Positions 25,525 through 38,159 of a stretch of DNA of 64,000 nt are shown here, in pieces. The notes under the pieces are model-generated. The model worked only from the letters and a program-made list of their open reading frames with translations. It was not told the origin of the DNA and did no database searches. The DNA lies in NCBI GenBank assembly GCA_032207245.1, contig CM063502.1, positions 118,553,929-118,617,928 of the forward strand. Direction: 5' to 3'. Position 1 is the first letter of the stretch. Every line of letters begins with the position of its first letter. Source of the stretch: Pardosa pseudoannulata (taxonomy: Eukaryota > Arthropoda > Arachnida > Araneae > Lycosidae). A program made the translations under genes and the position numbers.

Positions 25525-26330
25525 AGATGACTTGCTTATTTTCTTGGAAAGTGTAAAATGTTTGTTCACGACTAAGTTTAATTAAATTTTTTATTTTACA
25601 TTCTATCAAGATGAAAATCAGCTAAGCTGCGAAATCAGATATTCTATTTTGTTTACAAAAATGGGTAAAACAGAGCATTATTTCCGGCTGCGATTTTACT
25701 GTTTATTTATTATTATTATCATAAAATAGATTATTTGCTTATGAAGTCTTTCTTTCTGGCTTATGATTAGTTAAAGAATATATACATACAAAATTCTTTG
25801 AAATATATTCTTTTCAAAAAACAAACATTCATCTTGCATAGCAAAGATTTACACAATATTTAGATTTCTTTTTTAACTTTTTTAGTTTCTCTAACAAACA
25901 ATTTGTGTTTACTCATTCAATAAAAGATTCAAGATAAATAGTATGTCATAACGCAAATATTTTCAAGATTTTATTTATTGTTTTAACATCTTTGAATATT
26001 TGGAAAGTAAAACGACTAATAGGCATGTAAAATTATGAAAAGAAGAATATCTTTAAATAAATATTATTCCGTTTCGATGTCTTGATATAAAAAGTTAATA
26101 TAAATACGGATATAAATACGGATGGTCTACATTGCCCGGTATAATAAAGGGCGGGGTATTTTTACTGATTCCCCAAGAAGTCTCAACATCTTTAATCCTT
26201 TGTTTCTCTACAATCATGAACTAAAATTATTTTCATATAAATTAGAATACATTATTTCAAATATGTAAAAAATAATTAACGAAATTAAAAAAAAAAATAG
26301 AACATTATGTGCAAAGTAAAAAAATTTCCT
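25525..26330. other. AT-rich DNA, no supported gene
   Basis: No gene or structured repeat. A tiny duplication, ATAAATACGGAT twice, lies near 26101-26123, followed by a GC-richer patch with TTGCCCGG and AGGGCGGGG. Confidence 0.5.
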
Positions 26331-26332
26331 TT

Positions 26333-26880
26333 TTACAAATAGTTACAATATCACACTTGACTATTTGTTTATTGGAAAACAGCATGGGTAATTTTTTATA
26401 TGTTGGGTAAAAAATAACAAAACATTTTTAAGTCAGATAAAAATTACTAAAATAGTTATAAGGAATTTTCACTATTACAGCACTCATAGCTTTTTTAGTA
26501 ATAGCCGTACCATTTTTAAATGAATGCTGAAAAATACTTGAAATGATTTTCTTCTTATAACAATATTCAGCTACTACAATCATTTTATGAACGTGGGTCT
26601 GAGTTCTACTGAGTTGAATAAGGAACGTGTAGACTCAAACTAAAATGACACGAACCCAATGTTCATTCATAAACACAACTAAAGTATACGACATCTAGCG
26701 GAGGATTTACAAAACACTTAACTTTTTACTTCGCTTTCGGTTGTGATCTACGAAACTAAATTAAGAAAAGTTTAAACGTTCAAAATATTGAAACAAAATT
26801 CTAGCGAACTACTTTCAGCAATTAATTCTAAACACATTAAACATTCTAAAAAAAAACACAATTTTTACGAAACAATTTGT
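26333..26880. repeat. direct duplication of ~560 bp, copy 1
   Basis: Shares with 26931-27500 a long alignment at an offset of about 600 bp: GTTACAATATCACACTTG, TTTGTTTATTGGAA, GACAGCATGGGTAATTTTTT, ATGAACGTGGGT, CGACATCTAGCGGAGGATTT and ACAAAACACTTAACTTTTTA. No open frame is shared. Confidence 0.9.
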
Positions 26881-26930
26881 AAATTTTACAAATTACAGTT
26901 GTAACAGTTGTAACTATTTGTAAAATGATT

Positions 26931-27500
26931 TTTACAAACAGTTACAATATCACACTTGGCTATTTGTTTATTGGAAGACAGCATGGGTAATTTTTTATAT
27001 GTTGGGTAAAAAATAATAAAACATTTTTAAGTCAGATAAAATTTATTGAAAAAAAATATAAGGAACTTTCACTATTACAGCGCCCATAGTATTTTTAGTA
27101 ATTTTAGCCGTACCATTTTTAAATGAATGCTGAAAAATACTTGAAATAATTTTCTTGTTTTCTAACAATATTCAACTACTACTATCATTTTATGAACGTG
27201 GGTATGAAACCTACTGAGTTGAATACGGAACGTGTAAACTCAAACTAAAATCACACGAAACTGACGTTCATTCATAAACGAAACTAAAGTATGCGACATC
27301 TAGCGGAGGATTTACAAAACACTTAACTTTTTACTACGTTCTCGATTGTGATCTAAGAAAATAAATTAAGAAACGCTTAAACATTCAGTGCGTTCTTAAA
27401 GGTTCAAAATGTTGAAACAAAATTCTAACGAACTATTTTCAGCAATTAATTCTCAACATATTAAAAAACAGTATTAAACATTCTAAAAAAAACACTGATT
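26931..27500. repeat. direct duplication of ~560 bp, copy 2
   Basis: Second copy. It is roughly nine-tenths identical by eye over the conserved blocks. It has small extra segments (CAGTGCGTTCTTAAAGG near 27388 and AAAACAGTATT near 27467). Both copies end in ATTAAACATTCTAAAAAA. Confidence 0.9.
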
Positions 27501-28611
27501 TACAGACTGAGATATAGAGATTATCGTATGTGTGTGTTATTTGCTGGTTGTTGTTTTCTTTGGTGGGGTGAGGTTAATTCTTTTTACTCAAAACTTTCCC
27601 TACAATACGAAATATTTAAAAAATGTAATGAAATAAAATAAAGTTTTTAATGTTTGAATACATGCTTATATTGTTTATAATTATACAAGTTTACATCAAT
27701 TTAATGAGATATTCTAATATTTTATTATTTTTTACTTATTTATTAATTATTTTTTAAATTAAAAATAAAATTAAATGCTTCTTATTCATTTTTTGAAATT
27801 CCGAACATTCTCTTTTAATTGTTGTTCAAGTCACATTTAATTTTTAGTTATTGTAACATTTATCTAGTTGAGTCATTTTATGGACAATGTATTTTTTCCA
27901 TTTAAGGTAAAATTAAAGTTTATCTGATAATCAGAACTAGTTACTTTACGAATAACAAATAATGTAATAAAAACAGTTCTCAGAATACTATTGTATTAAA
28001 TATATTATGTATAATTTATTTTAATGCTATAAATATTGATCTTATAAAATAATTGTTTGATATATGTTCTGAAAAATGCAAAACTCTTTATTTAAACTTT
28101 AAAGATACTGTGATTAAAGATTAAATTGTATGAAATGAAATCTATGTATCTTTAAAAATTTAATATAGTAATTAAAAAAACCCGAATCTCTTAAAACCCT
28201 TTGAAGGGGATAATTAAAAATTCTTTGGGAAAAAAATTATTCCTTGGGGGTGGAGTGTGTGTGCCTGGGCTAGAGGGGACACAATACTTCTATTTGAAAA
28301 GAATGGAAATGATTCACTTAAATTTTTTTATTATATTGGGAAAATGAAAAATTATCAGTAAATAGTGTAACATATTAAATGCTAACTAATTTATAAATGT
28401 TGTTTAGATAGATCCTTTTACTTAGGGTCATAAACAAGAAAAAATCATATTCATGACCTTTAAATGCAAAGCAAGTGTAAATGTGTATATTGCAAAGAAA
28501 ATGGCTAAACGCAGTGCTGCCATCTGTCGCTAGTTTAAAATATTAGAAGCATAGAAAATCGAAAAAAAATATTCATATGGCCAGGACATTTCGCTGAGAA
28601 ACTACCACAGT

Positions 28612-28624
28612 TCAATGGGTTAAA
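28612..28624 (-). mobile_element. possible solo TTAA-type transposon end
   Basis: Read on the minus strand the junction is TTAACCCATTGAA, the TTAA-CCC form seen at the two proven piggyBac-type elements of this window. No matching opposite end was found nearby, so this rests on about 13 bases. Confidence 0.2.
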
Positions 28625-30522
28625 ATTGTAATTAAAATTATGAAAATTATGCGATATTCCATAGTTCCAACTTAAAAAAAAAAGCATTCACTTTGGCATA
28701 CACTGCTCTACGTAAAAGGTCTAAGGACAGCAATAACAACCCACCATAGTAGCTAACCATACAAAGCGTTTGGCAGCTCAAAGTGTCATGATGGGGAGAG
28801 AGATTAGCATTAGCCTTCCAGAGACACCAAATTATGAAACAAATGCCGTACACTAACAGAAGAATAGGCTACAGACTTTCAAGTTAGTTCCATATTTATG
28901 TAATATCTTTACATATTGGGTTTATAATTATATATTATTTCTATTACTTCATCAACATTCCGTACCAATTTTATTTTTACGCATTACAAGTACGTTGTCA
29001 AACACTAAACACTGTAGATTCGGTAATATTATTTAGCTTATCGATTATTATGTACAACATTATTTTAATTTACTTCACATTTCCAATTTGTTTATATAAG
29101 TAAGATAATATTTGAGTAAGTAATTTGCCACATTCGTTTCAAAGATTTGAAATGTAGATACATATGTTGTAAAATAATATATGTATTTACTTTTCAATCA
29201 TTATTTCATATGTTTCTAAGACAATTAATGCTTTGCAATAACTGATGCTTATTATTTTGATACATGTTTTCCATAACAATTCCCATTACAAACATATGAC
29301 AGATCATTATTTTCTAAGTAAAATACATATGCACTGTAATCAAGAGGTAGTTGTGAGTCTCCTCTTTTAATATCTTATACATTTTATTTTGATATTTAAG
29401 TTCTTTGATTCATTTGTGTAGTAAAAGTGTTGGGCTATTTTCCCACTAATTTAAAAAATAGTAAGATATTGTTTAATATTTTAAAAATAGCTGTCATATA
29501 ATCTGAAAATTAAGTAAGCTTTCGGAGAATTAAGATGAAGTAATTGGGTATGCGGGATTGCATATGAACTATTTGTGAGGCCATTAGTGAGAATAATCAC
29601 ATAAGGGTACCGCATTCATTACTTTAATTGAATTAGTTTATGTTTAATATTGCGTCTTTAATTGTGCTTTAATCTTATATATTATTTTAAAGCACACTTT
29701 AAATATTTGGTAAGTGCTTATAGTAGGACAGCATTGATCATATTAAGGCTATTTAAATACAGGTAGATTTATGTCACTGTAGTTCTTTCGTAACAGACGA
29801 TACCAGGTTATGAGCTATAATTACTATTACTCTGAGTAAATTGATACTTATGAAAATTTAATATCTTTAACCTATTACATATATTATAAACGCCCGTATT
29901 TAAGTAATTATTTTAAACAGTACGAACACCAGATACAGTGCATTATAGAGTAAATATTGTCTTGTAATTATATTTTCGTATGACAAGAGACACTGATCTA
30001 TTTACATTTTTGTAAAACATATAAATATAAACATTTTCAGGGTTATTTATTAACATCAATTTCAGAGAAAGAGATTCTAGTTAGAAAACCAATATGATGT
30101 GAAAAATTATTACAGTGTCACTGGTTTTAATAAACAACTTCTCACGTTTTTTCACACATGATTAGCTAATTGTTACACCATTAACTAAATGTTAACTAAT
30201 ATAATATGTTTACTTTGCGTTAACAAACAATAAGTTAAAAACATTAGCTAATAATTTTGTCAGCGCGTATGTTAAAACTTACCTGTTACGATGTTCTTTT
30301 TCCAAAAGTCCTTTTCTTTTAAATAATAATCGTTTTAAAAAATATCATAACTTCATTTAAATCTACACTTTTTTAAAAATGTCAAAGAGCTCAGCACAGA
30401 CATTTGAGGTATAATCTAATAAGCTATTAGAAACACCAGTCTTCCAACAAATATTTTCCCAATACTAGCATAGATGTTTTTAGCAATTTATATTTGGCTT
30501 TAAGCTGTAAGTCCTGGTATAA

Positions 30523-30571
30523 TTGGCCCTTGTGTTGAAAAAAGATTGGAGCGCTTCAATATAAATCAAAT
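30523..30571 (+). mobile_element. degenerate transposon-end-like block
   Basis: Starts TTGGCCCTTGTGTTGAAAAA and continues with GAGCGCTTCAAT and ATAAATCAAA. It aligns loosely with the 45-bp insertion at 8871 (CCCT-GTGTTG-AAAAAG). It is probably an old copy of the same terminal sequence. Confidence 0.3.
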
Positions 30572-31777
30572 AAAATCTAACACAATATTTAGATTCTTTT
30601 GACAAATTACATAAGTAGTAACATTATAAGCAGTTTATCTCAATTTTCTGCAATATTTATTATTTTTAATGGAAAATGAAATAAAGTTTTTTCAAATTGT
30701 AGGGGGAAACTACATATTTCATTTCATTTATTTTGGCAGCTTATAATCCAATTTTTTAAAGCTGTTTTACTACAGAAAAAGTATTTCTGGCAAGTGTTAC
30801 TCTTCTATATGTTTAAATTCTATTACCGCCACAAACAGTCTTTCTAAATAGGCAATTGTTTTCATTTACAGCCTATAATTTAAGCTTAGTTGTTCATAAA
30901 AATAACAAATCCTTATACCTTATTCAAGGCACGAATTTTTTACGACCATGTCTTTTGTCTACATAAACAGCTCTTGTTTATATCCAGCGTTCAAACGGTT
31001 ATTTATCTGAATGAATTAGTAAATGTGAGCTTTCTTTTACCTAAGTGGCTATAAATGTATTCAGATTTTTTTACAACAATTGCTTAAATTGATAATTTTT
31101 CTGTTGAAAAAATAACATATAATTTTTCACGAAGGTGTTATTGTTTAAATATGAAAATTATAGCAAAACAAATGACTATTGAAATATATTTTTTTCGAAA
31201 TGGTTAGTTTGATGAAATAGTATATGATATATAATTTAAAAATTTGTAATGCCTTTAAACGAAGAAGTACCTTGATCATATATAAATATAATGTAAGATA
31301 ATGATTAAATTTTCAGAGATTCGATCTAAGAAATTAAAATTTTTTTTTTTACTTTGCTGTCTTTACGTACATAAAAATATTTCCATATTACATACGCGTA
31401 TTTATTAATTGCAAGCCAATAAACATTACAGACACTGTTATGAAATAGGCGTAAATGGTTAGTAGAACATGATCATAAACAGCAAGTTCATTGTTACATA
31501 ATGTAAATACATAATTATTTTAAAAAACTGTAATGTAATATAAAGTTATTAAACATTTAAAAACTTGAAGTTTAATACTCTACTAATAACAGTTTCATGA
31601 ATTGTGTAAGTAAAAATCGTTCCTTTAAAATAAAAATGTATATGATTCTAATAGATTTAAGCTATACAAAATTCTTTTTAAAAAATGCTTATAGGTGTTT
31701 GCTTTTTGTTTTCTTCTTTCAGGGATTAATTGTGATTCTTAAATTTTAAGTTGTCTCTTTATAAACAACAAGAATGT

Positions 31778-32175
31778 AGGGGCCGCGGTAGCCTGTTTGG
31801 TAGAGCATGAGTCTCGTAACCGAAAGGCGAGTTCTGTCCTCGTCTCGGCCAAAGACCACCTTGTTGCTAATGGCAGATGGGGTAAGTTAAATATGTCCAG
31901 ACTGCAAATATCTCCAAGTTCCCATATCAAATTATATCTTTGGGGGTACTGAATCAGTGATGAGTCGGTCTCTGGTTTGGATCTAAATTCTGACTTGCGG
32001 ATGGATGTATGAGTTCGATCCCCCCCCTTCCCTGTGTCGTGTGTGTTCGAGCAAAGTCGTACTTTCACCTTGACGGTGCTCGTTAACTACGAAAGGAGCA
32101 CACTTCTGCCTTAATTCGAAAGAGCAGCTCTTATTCGGCCTTGGTACGACCAAGTGCCATTAGACCCACCCACCC
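31778..32175 (+). mobile_element. tRNA-derived SINE, full length with 10-bp TSD
   Basis: ACAAGAATGT at 31768-31777 is repeated at 32176-32185, giving a target-site duplication around a body of about 398 bp. The head (31781-31850) is a nearly complete tRNA: acceptor arms GGCCGCG and CTCGGCC, an A-box TAGCCTGTTTGG, an anticodon loop CTCGTAA, a T-arm GCGAG-TTCTGTC-CTCGT. The middle is unrelated to the tRNA. The 3' part (from about 32050) holds GTCGTACTTTCACC, GGTGCTCGTTAA, CTGCCTTAAT and the hairpin CTTGGT-ACG-ACCAAG, and ends in a CCCA-rich tail. The 3' domain is shared with the SINE at 61.9 kb. A 109-codon minus-strand frame across it is a by-product. Confidence 0.88.
31781..31850 (+). tRNA. 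tRNA-like head of the SINE (Thr-CGT-like, not a functional tRNA gene)
   Basis: Acceptor, anticodon and T arms can be folded, and the anticodon position reads CGT. The D-arm is imperfect, one base is out of register after the acceptor stem, and the T-loop is TTCTGTC rather than TTCGANC. It is joined directly to the SINE body inside one target-site duplication, so it is the SINE's polymerase III promoter, not a gene for translation. Confidence 0.55.
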
Positions 32176-32189
32176 ACAAGAATGTTACT

Positions 32190-35100
32190 TTTCTGAATCA
32201 AAAAAGTATAAAAAAATATATTCTAATTCAAGCCATACTTATCAGAGAAGAATTTATATGGATTTAACTGGGAAGATATAGACACTTCTAAATGTAGAAA
32301 AGTTCAGTTCTAAAGGAATATATTATTTCCACATTCTTATGCTTGATATTCATGTAAATTAAAGTATCAACAGTTTCTTAGAAATAAATTTAGACATAAT
32401 AATTTACTTCTTGAATGAAAAGTCTACTTGAGTATTTTTACAAAATTTCACTGTCTATTTGTAGATAGTAAAATTTCTAACTTCTTAGTAACTACCCCCG
32501 TTTAATCCTCTACCTCCATTCATAAAAGAAAAATACTGAATTTTTTTCTCCGACTGCTTTGAGTGAATCAAGAAAAACTTTCTGCTAGAAGTGTGAATGA
32601 CACATATCATTTTCCTTTCCCTATAATTGGTTTTTATCTCATTTTAGATCCCATTCTCATGGAAAAATAGTTTGGTGGGTAACAAATTTTACAAGTGGGA
32701 TGAGAATTCATCCTATTAAACATCTAAAGCTATTTTCACAAAATGGTAGCGACCAACATTTGAGAAAATATGCAATTATGGTTTCAGCAGATATGCTTTT
32801 AAAAGATAAACTTTTCTAATTTGTGAAGTTTCCTTACGGTGGAGACAAAACACACAATTAAATAAATGTGTTTCATGGTATCTAAAAATGGTCTCACACA
32901 AATGTAAAGTAATTCTAGGATGATATAAAAGCAGACAGTTCTCATTATAAGCTTTAAATTCGTATGACATTAAATCTAACTGCGGAGCATAAATGAAGGT
33001 AGGGAAGGATATTTGTCTATTACAAATTGGGGAAAACTAGAAAGCATAATGAGATTTTTAAGCTCATAATTCCATAAAAATGCCAACCATTTAGAAACAA
33101 ATCAGAGATAATTATTTTCGTTTATTTAGAGTTTTGTAATAAGGAAACTAACAAAATTTGTCATAAAAGTTTCAGAATAATATTTCACGAGAGGAAGAAA
33201 GTAGTTAATTAACTGCAATATATGCTTTATTTTTATATACAAATTAAAATAGAATAAATTAAATATATTATAGGTATTTTAATATACTACTTAAAATATA
33301 GTGATTACATTTCAAAATATTTAGAGAAAAACATTAAATAAATATAAATGCATAAAAATAAGTGTAGATTAGATGAGTAAAAGGTTAAATATAACTAATA
33401 AATATTAAAAATATATAAGGTGTTCATTACATCAGTTCAAATACAGTTCTGTATAACTGTTTATCCTGTTGCAATTTTGTGAAATGAAAGATATTTTTAT
33501 AGTTATTAAATAAAATTTCTGACAGTATTTCTGGCTCAGAATTATTTTCATGGATATTTCTATTTTGAAAACTTCCTGAAGTCGAAAGGGAAAGTTAAAC
33601 TATTATTTGGTAATTCAATCAATATTCATTATCTCGGATTGAGTGTCCAACTCTGCAACTAATCTTTTGCTCATTTTTTTTACTGGCATAATCTCTGGCA
33701 GCATTTTCCTTTTGAAACCTTTATGGGTTGATGTCCCCGTGGGTAAGACTATGCCTTTTAGTACCACAGTCATCAAATTCATATCATTCCACTGGTATGG
33801 ATGTTCTAAAAAAAATTACTGTAGCTCTCATAACAACCAGTCAAAACCTTAAAGTCATTAAGAGCATTGCAAACTCAAATTTCGAAATAATAATACAGAA
33901 TAAGATATAGTAGTAAGAGTTAGAGCTTAATTGCTCATAATAGTCTAAGATTCTGTAAGAAAAAGGTAAAATTGATGGCTACAAATAATGATCCCAGAAA
34001 CTTATATTCGTATGCATATTTGGGATGTAGGCATGATTATACGATATGCTCTCTTGAAGTTTTGTCGAACTTAAAAACGTAATTTTCACATCTCTTTAAT
34101 CCTTAATTGACTATTTAAGAGGATTACTAATGTAACATTTAAATGCTTCAAATTAATTTTTTTTTTATTCTGGAAGAAATGGGGAAGTATTTTGATTTAA
34201 ATAAAATAATCTTAATAAAAAATGTGTTTAATTTAAACTAAAATATATAAGTTTTATACTAATAGAAGAATTTATAAAGAAAAACTATGTTCATCTAGCA
34301 GATTTGAATGATCATGTGAACATTTGAAAAAATAGAAAAGGCTTCAGTAAGACTTAAAACATGGATGGGTTGTCAAGAAGTTTAATATCTAAAGATACAA
34401 ATTAATGATATACAACAAATGTTAAATACATGATCCGATAAGCAACTGTAATAAATCAGAAACAGTAATTTTTACGTAAAAACGAGTTAAAAGATATTTT
34501 ACTGTAAGACATATTTAAAAAGAAATATTTTTGAAAAGTTGTGATGTGCACTTAAAAATAACACTTATAATCAATACATAGGAAAATAAAGTATTTAAAC
34601 TTTTTCCCTGAATCAGTGATTCAAATATTTTCAGTCGTTCTTACACTCAAACCACAAAATTTCCTATACTTACACTTTTAATATTTACTAACACCAAGAA
34701 ATGTATGGATTCACATAAGTCTTATTAGGTTGGGGAAATGGTGCCTCTCTAGATGTCTTTTATTGGTAAAGAGTTCACATATTTTCTAAATACATAGGAA
34801 ATCTTTAAAATCTTTTACAATCCACCCGAAATATTATCGTGGGCTGGAACCAATTTTTATGATACAATCTTCAATATTTAAATCTGATGTATTTAGATAT
34901 TCAACCTCGAGCCAACTGTTTTTAATTCACATATTAAAATTCATTTTAAATGCATGTTATTTCATTATATGTCAATATCCCTTAAAATGAATACCCCAAA
35001 TCCATAGTTTTAACAAGTACATAAGCCTTTATAAGACAAGTAATTTACTTGTAAGTTAAATAGAAACCGCCTAATATGCCCTACATCATAAAAAACCCTC

Positions 35101-35890
35101 TAAAACTCTCCTGGAGCTTAGCATTTTCTACATATTAATTTACCTACATTGCATTTTACGTTCCTATTTTTGAAAAAAGCAACCAAACTACAAGTCCGTA
35201 AGAATCCACTAATACGATGTGTGTGTTACGATTTTGGTTTAGAAAGATTTTTATGTTTTATGTTTATTAATCGTATAGTAGATGTAATATAACAGAACTG
35301 TGTTTACTCTCTTTTCATAATATTTTCTTTTAGATTAGAAATACAGTAAAATTAGATTTTGACAACTGAGTTTAAAAAAGTCTTTTTAATTAATATCTAT
35401 GAATGAATGTTATTTAACATCTGATGGTGTTACGTATAAAAGTATCATATTATGAAAAATCTATGAAATGACTAAAACAGACATTTTTAAAAGGTTTTCT
35501 TGTGCTAAATTTTCTTTGTCCTATAAAGGGTTAATTCTGTTTAAAATATCAGTGGAAATCTTTCCTTTAAATAGTCATCCCAGGACTTTCCTTGCAATTC
35601 TATTAAAAAAGTGAACTTAGTGTCAACGCCATGGTTAGTATAGAGGCTTAGTTTTACAGCTTACGTGCTACAATTCTTGCCTGTATATTGCTGATAAGAT
35701 TATATCGTTATTACGGAGAGAAAGCCATATGGCATCACATGCCTGTTATTCTGCGTGAGAAAAAAATCATTACCCCTATCTTAAAGAATCTTTTGCATAT
35801 GATGTGTATTATCAATATATCAAATATCAGTTTGCATGTTAAAAAGCATTTAGAATATTATAAGTTTGCTATACTATGATCTTGCGTGCA
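32190..35890. other. AT-rich DNA, no supported gene
   Basis: No repeat or gene signature was recognised. The overlapping 69- and 60-codon plus-strand frames near 33.64-33.91 kb and the 63-codon frame at 35.69 kb have no motif and no splice or polyadenylation context I trust. Confidence 0.5.
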
Positions 35891-35893
35891 AAA

Positions 35894-36116
35894 TATTAAA
35901 CTTACCTCACTAAGAAACAACTAGCTCTTTTTAGAGAGTAATGAAACAAAACTGGATCATTATTTGCAAAATATTGAAGCCATACACGTTGTTATAGGTA
36001 ATAATATGATATTGAAATAATAAAAGATAGTTTTTATAAATATATAAAAAGTTATTAAACTTACCTCACTAAGAAACAACTAGCTCTTTTTAGAGAGTAA
36101 TGAAACAAAACTGGAT
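35894..36116. repeat. perfect 64-bp direct repeat, 159-bp offset
   Basis: The 64-bp sequence from TATTAAACTTACCTCAC to AAACAAAACTGGAT occurs at 35894-35957 and again at 36053-36116 without a mismatch. The 95 bp between are not duplicated. In a region where other duplicates are diverged, perfect identity marks this as recent. Confidence 0.95.
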
Positions 36117-36512
36117 TGTTTGTAAATGGGATATTGTTTTTTACTTATTTTTGACCAGTGAACGGGAATCATGAGACATAAATTAACTATTTAAAATCAA
36201 GGATAAAAAAACAAATTTTGAACTGAAATAGTCTTTTGTAGTAAATATGTAAATGCAATATAATTATTTCATGTGATGTACGAAGTATAGAAAAATGTAA
36301 CTCATTGATAGCCATAATAAACTCCATAAATAACAAAATTTAAAAGTTTTCAATTCTTAAATCAAACTTTAAACTATATGAACTAAATTTTGGTTTTGGT
36401 GAAATTCAAAGGTGAGATTAAAAAAATTTATATTTTTCTCATTAGAATGTTAGAAGGAAATAAATCTATTCAATTTTAATTACACTTTTGCAATTTATCA
36501 CGTACATACATA

Positions 36513-36516
<4 letters not shown>

Positions 36517-36603
<87 letters not shown>

Positions 36604-36724
36604 GTATATATATATATGTATGTATATATATATTATATATATGTATATATATATATTTATATATATGTATATATATATGTATATATATATGTATATATAT
36701 ATATGTATATATATATCTATATAA

Positions 36725-36815
<91 letters not shown>
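36517..36815. repeat. (TA)n array, ~300 bp
   Basis: About 80 bp of pure TA, then a central section with regular TATGTATATA interruptions and a register slip (TATTATATA) near 36631, then about 80 bp of pure TA. Tyr-Ile frames are artefacts. Confidence 0.98.
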
Positions 36816-36816
<1 letters not shown>

Positions 36817-37123
36817 CATTAATAGTTTTGTTTGTATTTGCGTAGGAGTATCTGAATTCAGAACTTTTAGTAAATTATGATTCTAAATGCTATTTACAAA
36901 TGAGTGCTTTAAAAAATGTTTAATGCGTAATTAAGTTTGTATTTAATAATTGCTAGCAGATGTTTTTAATTGTTCTTTGGAAAGAAATTACTTAGTTTTC
37001 ACCTAATTGGACTATTAATTTAACAAACTAATATTTTTTCAATGAAAATGTATTAAAGGGTTTTACTTTGTTTTTAAACCCATTTATTTCTCTTTTTCTG
37101 AATAAAACCAGATCTTGAACAAG

Positions 37124-37129
<6 letters not shown>

Positions 37130-37190
<61 letters not shown>

Positions 37191-37220
37191 GATATATATA
37201 TATATATACAATCATATATA
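37130..37220. repeat. (CA)n-(TA)n microsatellite
   Basis: About 40 bp of CA passes into about 38 bp of TA with one G interruption. Unlike the 14.4 and 16.1 kb arrays it lacks a TG arm, so only half of the palindrome is present. Confidence 0.97.
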
Positions 37221-38159
37221 CATATACATTCAACATTATTCATTCTCAGATCTTTGTTTTTTTTAGTTCACTTTAAAAAAAAGTAGAATTCGGTTTAAAT
37301 TGTTTAGGCTAATAACTCAAATAATCTTCAGCCATTTTTTTCCAAGTGTACTTCATAAAGTAATGTTAATTCAAAATAATTCAGGAAGGGCATCGTTTTA
37401 AAAATGGTTAACTTATGAAACTCAAGTTTTATTAAATACTTCTAAAAAATATTAAACGTTTCTATTGTTTTCTTTACATATTTTTCTTAAAATGATTGTA
37501 TTCTTTAAATTCCTAAATTATTACACATATTTATAAATGCTATCTTGTTTAAGATAATGAATATAATTTAAAAAACTCTTTGTAGTTAATGCATACTTTT
37601 AGCAATTTTATATCACTATTTTCATGATTTTAATTGTAAATCATGATTTTACAACTTTATCATTAGTTTTCTTTAACCTCTTAAAAGAAATGTGTGGAAA
37701 TATATGCAAAAATGTACGTGCTAATATTCATTTAAATTGATTTCTATCATAAACTGTAGCATTTCGAAAGAATTATACAGAAGATGATATTTGTAAAACC
37801 ACACTGCTATAAAATATTTTATTATGTATAACCAGAGTAAGTTCAAAAAAATTTTTGAAGAAGAGTTTTTATTCATAATTTTATTACAATTTATGGATAA
37901 TATGCATAATTTTTAGTTTTTATTTTTACTTTATATCACTGTTTACATATTTGACATTTTTAGTAAAAATTTGACTAAAATATTTAAGCAAAAGTTTACT
38001 TAAATTTTATGCACCCATATTAATATCCTAACATAGATTTAAAAAAAGCTGTAATATTTTACCTTAATTCTGCATTTGTTTAATTTTTATACAATTTAAA
38101 CCTTTCTAAAGCAATCCCATGAAAGATTTTTAGAGTTTAACAAAATTGAGAAATAATAG

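Larger units (their letters stand above)
27505..31765. other. AT-rich DNA, no supported gene
   Basis: Mostly plain AT-rich DNA. Two patches stand out. From 28516 to 28870 the sequence is GC-richer, with GCTGCCATCTGTCGCTAG, a TTCAATGGGTTAA junction at about 28612-28624, and a 68-codon minus-strand frame (28647-28853) without a known motif. At 30523-30571 a block resembles the transposon end at 8871. I call no gene. Confidence 0.45.

Noticed and set aside
31781..31850. Functional tRNA-Thr gene
   Set aside because: The fold is imperfect, and the head is fused to a SINE body inside one 10-bp target duplication.
31739..32068. 109-codon minus-strand frame
   Set aside because: It lies almost wholly within the tRNA-derived SINE on the other strand and reads through the tRNA-like head, so it is a by-product of the SINE.
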